A stretch of 64,000 nucleotides of DNA, taken from Arsenophonus sp052171275 (GTDB lineage Bacteria; Pseudomonadota; Gammaproteobacteria; Enterobacterales; Enterobacteriaceae). Shown here piece after piece: positions 19,860 through 27,757 of the stretch (position 1 is its first letter; each line of letters opens with the position of its first letter). The stretch lies in assembly GCA_052171275.1 (NCBI GenBank), contig CM125795.1, forward strand, positions 1 through 64,000. The letters are read 5' to 3'. The position numbers and the translations under genes are program-made. Under the pieces are notes generated by a model. The model ran no database searches. It saw nothing but the letters and a program-made list of their open reading frames with translations, and was not told the origin of the DNA.

Positions 19860-20826
19860 GATATTTTATACTTTCCTTTATTATTTTAAATCTTTTTTAA
19901 TTATATATCTATAAATTATATAAAAAATTAATTAAAGTCATTGAATAATATAATTTAAATAAAATTAATACTTATTCTAATTATACTTAAATAATTATTA
20001 ATATAATTATTTTATAACAATTTTTAGTTGTTCATCAATAGTAAAAATATATAAACTTAAATAATTTCGCATATATTATTTTAACTATATTATTAATATT
20101 AATATAAATAAAGTGATAGTTAATTAGTATATAAGCTTATAAACTAAAAGTAGATGAATTATATTATATATTATTTATATAAAAAATATAATAAAATTTT
20201 ATAATTTATATGTTAATATAACATGATACATTAGCTTCAAAGAAATTTAATTATTCAATTAAAAGAAATAAAGATTATTGAATATATTATATCAAATATA
20301 TTTGTTATTTCAAATTAAATAATCTATATAAAAATTATTTTTTTAAAATTATTAAAATAAAAAGATTTATAATATATAAAATAACATTTAAAGATGATCT
20401 AATAGTATTTTAATTCAGAAAATATAAATAAAATACTGATGTTAATTTAATATTAAAAATTAATAAAATTAAATTAATTATTTGTAATGATTTCAACGTT
20501 CTTTATGTGAATTTTCTTGATCTAGTTATTCATTAAATAGAAATAAATAAAATATAATAAAAATTATAAATAAAAAAAAATAATAATGTTTTTAAAAATC
20601 ATTTTTTTAAAACTTTGAAAATTTTTTAAGAAATATTTTTAATTAAAAATTTTAAAATTACTAAATGTTGTTAAGTATACTTTCAAGTTAATATCAGATA
20701 TTTTGATAGAAAATTTTATTTATTTTAAAATTATAAAAGAAAATTACTAATTTATTTTTCAAAATATATATATCTTTAAGAAAGTATAAAAAATTATTTC
20801 TATTTTAATTTAATAATACTGAATGT
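19860..20826 (-). other. Non-coding gap in the atpI position, upstream of the atp operon
   Basis: Holds no gene. By synteny atpI (about 380 bases) lay here between rsmG and atpB; I found no convincing atpI trace, only A/T-rich sequence. A short G+C-richer patch at about 20484-20525 is unexplained. The atp operon promoter must be here, but -10/-35 elements cannot be told from background at this base composition. Confidence 0.5.
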
Positions 20827-21190
20827 TTACATAACTAAAGTACGTTTTAAAATGAATTAAGTATATTTTGGATTTATTTAATTTATACCATAAAATTTTT
20901 TGTTAATTAAGATTTTTTTACTTGTTTTTAAATAATTTTAATGGTTTAAGGAGCTAAAAGCATTAATTTATATTAATTATTTATCTTTAAAATATTATTT
21001 TTTATAAATTATTTAATAATTTTAAATTATATACTTAAATTAATAATAAGTATATTTAGATTTGTAATCTAAAATTAATACATCTCTTATTTCAATAATT
21101 TGTTTATTAGTAATATATTTTCTTATGAATAAAATTATTTAAAATATAACCAAATATCTATTTGTTTAGATAATTTAATAGATAGATAAA
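20827..21190 (-). pseudogene. rsmG: Decayed rsmG (16S rRNA G527 methyltransferase)
   Basis: rsmG follows mnmG in enterobacteria. On the minus strand, in correct order though with frameshifts and internal deletions, I see ITNKQIIEI (about 21087-21119; E. coli LTDHQKNQL), NAFSSLKP (about 20943-20966; E. coli SRAFASLND), KKFYGIN (about 20882-20902; E. coli GRFYALKG) and KRTLVM-stop (20827-20847; E. coli ERHLVVIK near the C-terminus). The SAM-binding GTGPGLPG block is gone. The remains are about 360 bases against 624 for the gene. Comparison is with E. coli RsmG from memory; the order of four matches makes chance unlikely. Confidence 0.65.
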
Positions 21191-21301
21191 TAAATTATAT
21201 TTTTATAATTTATTTTATTAATTTAATATAAAAACTTTTTATTTATTTAAATTAAAAATAATATTTATTTAATTTAAAATATTTTAAATATACATATTAA
21301 G

Positions 21302-23194
21302 TTAGTTTTGATTTTTGTTTTTTATAAAACTTTTTTTAAGCCAAATTAATAATATGGATATTGCAGATGGTGTAATACCAGATATACGTGCTGCCTGACC
21401 AATGGAACTAGGTTTATGGTTATTAAGTTTTTCAATTACTTCTTTAGAAAGACCTTGAATTTTATTATAATCTAAATTAGATGGTAATTTTATATATTCA
21501 TTATAGAGTTGTTTTTTTATTTCTTTTTGTTGTTGAGTAATATAACCATCATATTTTATTTGAATTTCAACTTGATTTGTGATTTGAGTATTATCAATTA
21601 TTGGTGAAAAATAATTTAATGAAGTAAGTAGTTTATAATTTGTTTCAGGACGACGCATTAAATCTTCACCATTTATTTTTTTTGAAAGAGATATAGATCT
21701 TATTTTATTAAGATTATTAAATTTATTTAAATTTGGATGTATCCAAAAATTACGTAGTCTTTGGCGTTCTTGTTCAATTAGTTCAACTTTATGACAAAAT
21801 TTTTGCCAACGATTTTCATCAATTAAATTAAGTTTATATGCTTTTTCAGTTAAACGAAGATCAGCGTTATCTTCACGAAGCATGAGGCGATATTCTGCTC
21901 GTGAAGTAAACATTCGATAAGGTTCTTTGGTGCCTAATGTACAAAGGTCATCAATTAAAACACCAATATAAGCTTGATCACGACGAGGATACCACCCTTC
22001 TTGTTCAAAAGCATAATTAGCTGCATTAAGTCCAGCTAACAATCCTTGAGCTCCAGCTTCTTCATAACCTGTTGTTCCGTTAATTTGTCCTGCAAAAAAT
22101 AATCCGTCAATAAATTTACTTTCTAAAGTTGGTTTTAAATCTCGTGGATCAAAAAAATCATATTCAATGGCATATCCTGGTCTAGTAATATGACTATTTT
22201 CTAATCCTTTTATCGAATTTATAATTTGTATTTGTACATCAAAAGGTAGACTAGTAGAAATTCCATTTGGATAAATCTCATTACTGGTTAATCCTTCTGG
22301 TTCAAGAAAAATATGATGTGTTAATCGATCTTTAAATCGTATTATTTTATCTTCAATTGAAGGACAATAACGAGGACCGATTCCTTTAATAATACCCATA
22401 TGAATTGGACTACGCTTTAAATTATCTTTAATAATTTGGTGAGTTTTTTCGTTTGTATGTGTGATGTAACAAGGTAACTGTTTTGGATGTTGATCAACAG
22501 AACCAATAAAAGAGAAGACAGGTGTTGGATTATCACCAAATTGTGGTGATAATTTAGAAAAATCAATGGTTCTCCCATCTATTCTTGGAGGTGTGCCAGT
22601 TTTTAATTGATTTACTCGTAAAAACAATTCTTTTAGTCTATTTGATAAACTAATAGAAGGGGAATCACATGCTCTTCCGCCTTTATAATTTTTTAATCCT
22701 ATATGAATTTTACCATTAAGAAAAGTACCTACAGTTAATATAATAGATTTTGCGTGAAATTTTAATCCTATTTTAGTTATTACACCAATAGCTTTATTAT
22801 TTTTTATAATTAGATCGTCAACAGTTTGTTGAAATATCATTAAATTATTTTGATTTTCTAATGCAATTCTAATTGCTTGTTTATATAGTATACGATCAGT
22901 TTGAGCCCTTGTTGCTTGTACCGCTGGTCCTTTATTTGTATTCAGTGTTCTAAATTGAATTCCAGCTTTATCAGCTGCAATACCCATTATTCCACCTAAA
23001 GCATCAATTTCTTTAACTAAATGTCCTTTACCTATGCCACCAATAGCTGGATTGCATGACATCTGACCTATTGTATCAATATTATGTGTTAGAAGTAAAG
23101 TCTGACGTCCCATGCGAGCTGATGCCATAGCTGCTTCAGTACCAGCATGTCCTCCACCAATAATAATAACATCGAATTGTTTCGAGTAAAACAT
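21302..23194 (-). CDS. mnmG: tRNA uridine-34 cmnm5U synthesis enzyme MnmG (GidA)
   Basis: FAD enzyme that with MnmE adds carboxymethylaminomethyl to U34 of tRNAs reading NNA/NNG two-fold codons; supports decoding accuracy and frame maintenance. 630 residues (E. coli 629). Visible: FAD-binding VIIIGGGHAGTEAAMASARMG, the conserved MSCNPAIGGIGKGHLVKEID with the catalytic cysteine region, TGTPPRIDGRTID, GTTGYEEAGAQGL, and the C-terminal MnmE/tRNA-binding helices (GLSKEVIEKLNNHKP, ISGITPSAISILL). Begins next to oriC, as in E. coli. Ends TAA. Confidence 0.98.
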   Translation of the reverse strand: MFYSKQFDVIIIGGGHAGTEAAMASARMGRQTLLLTHNIDTIGQMSCNPAIGGIGKGHLVKEIDALGGIMGIAADKAGIQFRTLNTNKGPAVQATRAQTDRILYKQAIRIALENQNNLMIFQQTVDDLIIKNNKAIGVITKIGLKFHAKSIILTVGTFLNGKIHIGLKNYKGGRACDSPSISLSNRLKELFLRVNQLKTGTPPRIDGRTIDFSKLSPQFGDNPTPVFSFIGSVDQHPKQLPCYITHTNEKTHQIIKDNLKRSPIHMGIIKGIGPRYCPSIEDKIIRFKDRLTHHIFLEPEGLTSNEIYPNGISTSLPFDVQIQIINSIKGLENSHITRPGYAIEYDFFDPRDLKPTLESKFIDGLFFAGQINGTTGYEEAGAQGLLAGLNAANYAFEQEGWYPRRDQAYIGVLIDDLCTLGTKEPYRMFTSRAEYRLMLREDNADLRLTEKAYKLNLIDENRWQKFCHKVELIEQERQRLRNFWIHPNLNKFNNLNKIRSISLSKKINGEDLMRRPETNYKLLTSLNYFSPIIDNTQITNQVEIQIKYDGYITQQQKEIKKQLYNEYIKLPSNLDYNKIQGLSKEVIEKLNNHKPSSIGQAARISGITPSAISILLIWLKKSFIKNKNQN

Positions 23195-23239
23195 AGATAA
23201 ACCTAATTCAATTTTTTATTAAAGAATTTAATTCTTCTT

Positions 23240-23530
23240 AAGTTTTATAAATAAACAAGTTATATAATAAAATATAGATATAATTAATTTTTTAATAATA
23301 TTATTATATTTTTTATTATATTTATAATTTTCTGAGGATAAATCTAATTACTTTAATATAATCATTATGTTAATTACAATTTCTTGTTGTGAATAATAAT
23401 TGATATTTTCTTTATAAATTGTGGACTAAAAAATAATTAAATTATATATTGATTATTTTTTTATTCAATCTTATTATATAGATAATTACTAGTCGTTTCA
23501 TATTTTTTCACAAAGTTATCAACATTTATT
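23240..23530. other. Probable oriC (chromosomal replication origin)
   Basis: Same site as E. coli oriC: between mnmG and (decayed) mioC. Immediately beside mnmG is a nearly pure A/T stretch (23240-23330) where the unwinding element should be. Then come DnaA-box-like 9-mers: TGAGGATAA 23333-23341 (one mismatch to TGTGGATAA), TGTGAATAA 23388-23396 (complement TTATTCACA, fits TTATNCACA exactly), TGTGGACTA 23420-23428 (two mismatches), TTTTTCACA 23504-23512 (one mismatch to TTATNCACA) and TTATCAACA 23516-23524 (one mismatch). The outer two sit 183 bases apart and face each other like R1 and R4 of E. coli, whose spacing I recall as about 180. No GATC occurs, so Dam/SeqA control appears lost. Confidence 0.7.
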
Positions 23531-23549
23531 TATTTTTTATTTATTAAAA

Positions 23550-23994
23550 TTAATGAAATGATTTTTACATTTTTTAATTTAAATTTATGTAATATTTTTT
23601 AGTATATCATGCTTTTAAATATTTATTTCTAATAAGTTTTTATATGTTTTTCGAGATTATTTTTAAAAATTTATCTAATTTATGATTTATATATAACAAA
23701 AAGTAGAATTATTCTTTGCTACTTATTTTCCATATTAGCAATATAATTAATTTGATTAAGATAAGGTTTTATTTCTTTTATTTCTTTTGCAAAATCTTGA
23801 TATATTTCAGGTAATTATGCTTTTTTACAGGTAGAATATATAATTAATCCAAATATCTTTTGTTGTTAGTTCTTTTAAAATGGACCAATATATGAATTTA
23901 GTATTGAAATCATATTTCTCTAGTACTTAAACAATATGTCTAGAAATATACTCATTGTTTTACATAGTGTTCATTATGATCAATGTATTTTCAT
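23550..23994 (-). pseudogene. mioC: Decayed mioC (flavodoxin-like) next to oriC
   Basis: A full-length fossil. From an ATG at 23992-23994, preceded by AAGGA, the minus strand can be read (with frameshifts) as TLIIMNTM*NNEY (E. coli TLISGSTLGGAEY), then ISRHIV*VLEKYDF (VAEHLAEKLEEAGF), DIWINYI (GIWLVIS), LPEIYQDFAKEIKEIKPYL (IPDNLSPFYEALQEQKPDL), KLDKFLKIISKN (KLEAELKNSGAK) and LLEINI*KHDI (TLKINILDHDI). At least three in-frame stops and three frameshifts. Order and spacing match the 147-residue gene over nearly its whole length, so few deletions have occurred: a recent or slow decay. The 3' end is extrapolated. E. coli sequence from memory. Confidence 0.8.
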
Positions 23995-24069
23995 TATTAA
24001 ATTCCTTTAATTTAAAATAATAGATTTTATTTGTTTTAAATTGATTTTTATATATCTGTATAAATATAT

Positions 24070-24345
24070 ATGAGTTATAGTAATTTTTATAAATTTAATG
24101 TTATAATATTTTTTAAAAGTTTTAGTAGATTAAATCTTATTAATTGTTTTATTGATAAGTAGATATGGAAATCTACATGTTTATATATCACATTTAATTC
24201 CATTTACATATTATTTTGCAAGTTTTTTATTATTAAGTTATACAATATATTGATAATAGGAATCTAATCCTTTTATAAATTTTAATATATAGGTTATAGA
24301 TGATATTCTGTATTTTTAATAGAAAATAAGAGAATATTGTAATAA
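24070..24345 (-). pseudogene. asnC: Decayed asnC (Lrp-family regulator of asnA)
   Basis: Lies between the mioC fossil and asnA, its normal place and strand. Readable on the minus strand: LKFIKGLDSY (E. coli LAKLESLDEV), YVNG (YTTG), CR (in VMCRS), then LINKTINKI*STKTF (LINKIQTIDEIQSTETL, two residues lost) and KYYNIK near the end. Stops and small deletions throughout; the N-terminal helix-turn-helix part (about 24346-24500) is not recognisable. With the regulator gone, asnA should no longer be asparagine-controlled. E. coli sequence from memory; positions approximate. Confidence 0.6.
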
Positions 24346-24517
24346 AACTTAATTGTTATTATATAAATATTTAAAATATTATTTTTTAATATGGTATATT
24401 TAAATGTTCTTAATTATAATGTTTTATATTTATATAAACTATAATACATAAATTTAATTCATTTTCTTTATCTATCTAAATAAAATAGATAATAGTAAAT
24501 ATAAATCGTATGGTAAA

Positions 24518-25510
24518 ATGGAAAAATTATTCATAAAAAAACAACAACAAATTAATTTTGTTAAATCTTTTTTTTCGATTTTATTAGAAAAAAAATTATC
24601 TTTAATTAAGATTAGAGCTCCTATTTTAATTCGTCTTGGTGATGGAGTTCAAGACAATTTATCTGGTCATGAAAAAGCAGTGCAAGTTAAAGTAAAATCG
24701 ATACCAGATTCTGTTTTTGAAGTTGTGCATTCATTAGCTAAATGGAAGCGTAAAATATTAGCTCGTTTTGATTTTAAACCAGGTGAAGGGCTTTATACTA
24801 ACATGAAAGCATTGCGTCCTGATGAAGATAACCTAACACCTATTCATTCTGTATTTGTGGATCAATGGGATTGGGAAAAAGTAATATCTAATAATGAACG
24901 ATCTCTTTTTTATCTGAAGAATACTGTGATTAAAATTTATCAAGCAATAAAGGAAACAGAAAAAGCTATTAGTATTAAATTTGATTTAATACCATTTTTA
25001 CCTGAGAAAATCAATTTTATTCATAGTGAAGAATTATTAAAATATTATCCAAATCTTAATGCTAAAGAAAGAGAATATGAAATAGCTAAAGAATTATCTG
25101 CAGTTTTTATTATTGGTATTGGAGGAAAGCTATCCAATGGTTTTGTTCATGATATACGTGCTCCTGATTATGATGATTGGACAACACCTAACAGTGAAGG
25201 TTATTCTGGTTTAAATGGGGATATTATTGTTTGGAATCCTATATTGCGTGATGCATTTGAAATTTCTTCAATGGGTATCCGTGTTGATATAAAAACTCTT
25301 ATGCATCAATTAGCAATTACAGGTGATGAAGATAGAATATCTCTTGAGTGGCATAAAGCATTATTAAAATACGAAATGCCACAAACAATAGGAGGTGGTA
25401 TCGGACAATCTCGTTTAGCAATGTTATTGCTTCATAAAAAACATATTGGTCAAGTTCAATGTGGTATATGGCCAGCAGAAAATTATAAAACTATTAATGA
25501 TATATTATAA
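24518..25510 (+). CDS. asnA: Aspartate--ammonia ligase (asparagine synthetase A)
   Basis: Makes asparagine from aspartate, ATP and ammonia; a class-II aminoacyl-tRNA synthetase-like fold. 330 residues, as in E. coli. Visible: KQQQINFVKSFF, GDGVQDNLSGHEKAVQVKV, HSLAKWKRKIL, GEGLYTNMKALRPDED, DQWDWEKV, ADYDDW-type loop APDYDDWTTP, and the C-terminal GGGIGQSRLAMLLL. Start fixed by alignment of MEKLFIKKQQQI with E. coli MKTAYIAKQRQI. Its divergent regulator asnC is decayed. Ammonia dependence fits with the other ammonia/glutamine enzymes here. Ends TAA. Confidence 0.97.
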   Translation: MEKLFIKKQQQINFVKSFFSILLEKKLSLIKIRAPILIRLGDGVQDNLSGHEKAVQVKVKSIPDSVFEVVHSLAKWKRKILARFDFKPGEGLYTNMKALRPDEDNLTPIHSVFVDQWDWEKVISNNERSLFYLKNTVIKIYQAIKETEKAISIKFDLIPFLPEKINFIHSEELLKYYPNLNAKEREYEIAKELSAVFIIGIGGKLSNGFVHDIRAPDYDDWTTPNSEGYSGLNGDIIVWNPILRDAFEISSMGIRVDIKTLMHQLAITGDEDRISLEWHKALLKYEMPQTIGGGIGQSRLAMLLLHKKHIGQVQCGIWPAENYKTINDIL

Positions 25511-26402
25511 TTATATTATATTTTAACTAAGTAATAATAATCTTTTTTTAAAATTTACATTGATATTTTTTATTCTAAACACAATATATATTTAAAACAC
25601 AAAACCATCAATAAATAATTTTTATGTAAAAAATAATTATATATTTTTAATATTTATATTAATTTTAAATTATTTTATATTAAATAAGAAATGTTTTTTT
25701 AAAATTATTTAATTATCAAAAATAATAATATTTATTATGTTTAGTTTTTTTATATTTTATGTTATTCTATTCTTATATCTATTTTAATAGAAATAGTATC
25801 TTTTTATAAAATATTATTTTATCTACTTTAAATGTTAAATAAATTTATTATATCTTTTATTTTTATAATAAAAGATCGGCAAAGAATATTAGATGATGAT
25901 ATTTATTTAAATAGAAACGATGCTTAAAAGTATACTAAACAAATAAATAGATAAATTTATCTAAATAACTTATATTAATTTTAATAAATATTAATTTAAT
26001 AAAAACTCTATTTTTTACTATCAATTAATTTTTTTTTACTTGTAATTTTCTAGTTTAAGTTATAATATATTTAATTACTATATTATTATTTATAAGTTTA
26101 ATATTTAATGAAATAATCTATTTTTAAAAAATTTAAATATTAGATTTAATTGTTCTGTTTTAATATTAAACTATTACTATAGTAAGTATTATATATAATA
26201 AATTAATAAAAATAAAAACTATATTTATCTAGAAATTTCCAATAAATTTTATGAATTTACATTTAATTTATTATAATTAATCTTATTTTATTTTTATAAA
26301 AACTTAATTAGAAATTTATGTAAAATAAGTTATACCAAAATTAAAATTTTTTCCATCTTAGATAATTTATAAAAAATAAACCTAGAAGAATAATAATAAT
26401 TA
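25511..26402. other. Non-coding gap between convergent asnA and dnaJ
   Basis: About 0.9 kb of A/T-rich sequence with no supported gene. In E. coli the genes after asnA are viaA and ravA; I saw no trace of either. A synteny break occurs here, since dnaK-dnaJ is not beside asnA in E. coli. Confidence 0.55.
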
Positions 26403-26456
26403 GCTATTGCATTGAATATATTAAATAAAGTTATTTAATATATTCAATGCAATAGC
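26403..26456 (-). terminator. 26-bp perfect inverted repeat after dnaJ
   Basis: Arms 26403-26428 and 26431-26456 are exact reverse complements over 26 bases, separated by only AG (in RNA about 25 bp with an AAGU loop). It starts 40 bases past the dnaJ stop; on the minus strand it is followed by a T-rich stretch (TAATTATTATTATTCTT). It contains G/C positions (GCTATTGCATTG) that chance A/T drift would not pair. Most likely the terminator of dnaK-dnaJ, but it is much longer than ordinary terminators. Confidence 0.65.
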
Positions 26457-26496
26457 GTTATTGATAAAAATAGTAGATGCTATTTTTAAAATAAAT

Positions 26497-27636
26497 TTAT
26501 TTAGTTAAATTATCGAAAAAATTTTTAACACTATCTAAAAATTTTTTTAAACGAGGACTATTTTTATTAGCATTATCACGATTTAAAGATTCACCAAATT
26601 CTTTTAATAATATTTTTTGTTTTTCATTTAGTTTGACCGGAGTCTCTACTAATATGCGACACATTAAATCACCTATTATCGAATCACGAACAGTTTTAAC
26701 ACCTTTCCCCTTCATGCGAAAAATATTTCCTGTTTGCGTTTCAGCTGGAATTTTAAGATTTACTCGACCATTAAGTGTCGGTACATCAATTTCACCACCA
26801 AGTGCTGCAATTGTAAAATTAATTGGTACCTCACAATATAAATTATTAGCATCTCGTTCAAAAATAGCATGTTTTGCTACATTAATCTGAACATATAAAT
26901 CACCAGCTGATGAATTATTTTCACCAGCTTCACCCTCACCATTTAAGCGAATTCGATCATCAGTATTAACTCCTGGTGGAATTTTCACTGATAAAGTTTT
27001 ATATCTTTCTACTCTGCAATTACCATGACATTTAGTGCAAGGTTCTTTAATGATCTGACCATGACCGTGACAATTTGGGCAAGTTTGTTGAACTGCAAAA
27101 AATCCTTGCCTAATTTGAACTTGACCTGCACCATGACAAGTTGGACAATTTTCTGGTTTCTTACCTAGTTTAGTTCCAGTACCATTACAAATATCACATT
27201 TTTCTAAAGTTGGAATACGTATTTCTTTGTTGATACCAAAAACAGCTTCTTCTAAAGTCAATGTGATTTTATACTGAAGATCAGAACCACGAGTCGATCT
27301 CTGACGCCTAGATCCACCAAAAATATCACCAAATACATCACCAAAAATATCACTAAAATCAGAACTAGAAGTAAAACTTCTACTAAATCCATCACTAGTA
27401 CTACTACCGGCTTCAAAAGCTGCATGTCCATATTGATCATAAGCAGCACGTTTTTGCACATCAATTAAAATTTCATAAGCTTCTTTAATTTCTTTAAATT
27501 TACTTTCCGCTTCTTTATCACCTTGATTTCGATCCGGATGATATCTCATTGCCAAACGTTTATATGCTTTTTTAATATCTTTCTCGTCAGCCTTTTTATT
27601 AATACCTAAAACTTGATAAAAATCTCTTTTTGCCAT
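26497..27636 (-). CDS. dnaJ: Chaperone DnaJ (Hsp40)
   Basis: Co-chaperone that delivers substrates to DnaK and stimulates its ATPase. 379 residues (E. coli 376). Visible: J domain (1-70) with HPD in RYHPDRNQGD; a Gly/Phe/Ser-rich linker (about 75-110); zinc-finger domain with repeats CDICNGTG, CPTCHGAG, CPNCHGHG and CTKCHGNC; C-terminal substrate-binding domains. The fourth repeat ends in Cys where CxxCxGxG has Gly, while all eight zinc cysteines remain. Ribosome-binding site AAAGG about 10 bases upstream. Downstream partner of dnaK with a 121-base spacer. Ends TAA before the 26-bp hairpin. Confidence 0.98.
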   Translation of the reverse strand: MAKRDFYQVLGINKKADEKDIKKAYKRLAMRYHPDRNQGDKEAESKFKEIKEAYEILIDVQKRAAYDQYGHAAFEAGSSTSDGFSRSFTSSSDFSDIFGDVFGDIFGGSRRQRSTRGSDLQYKITLTLEEAVFGINKEIRIPTLEKCDICNGTGTKLGKKPENCPTCHGAGQVQIRQGFFAVQQTCPNCHGHGQIIKEPCTKCHGNCRVERYKTLSVKIPPGVNTDDRIRLNGEGEAGENNSSAGDLYVQINVAKHAIFERDANNLYCEVPINFTIAALGGEIDVPTLNGRVNLKIPAETQTGNIFRMKGKGVKTVRDSIIGDLMCRILVETPVKLNEKQKILLKEFGESLNRDNANKNSPRLKKFLDSVKNFFDNLTK

Positions 27637-27757
27637 ACGTATTTACCTTTAAACGCACGCAAACGAGCGTAAAAGTTCCATCAACGCCCATACTTGGTTT
27701 TCAGTAATAAAGGAAATAATCTTTAATGCTGTTATTTAGCAGCAATCTAAAAGGCCA
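27637..27757 (-). promoter_or_regulatory. dnaK-dnaJ spacer with small hairpin and G+C-rich patch
   Basis: 121 bases between dnaK and dnaJ. Two things stand out. A small hairpin TGCTG/CAGCA with an 8-base loop lies at 27727-27744, 14 bases past the dnaK stop (possible attenuator lowering dnaJ expression). A patch at about 27655-27690 keeps far more G+C than any other spacer here, with GGGCGTTGATGG and AACGCACGC on opposite strands, suggesting structural or functional conservation. Role unknown. Confidence 0.4.
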
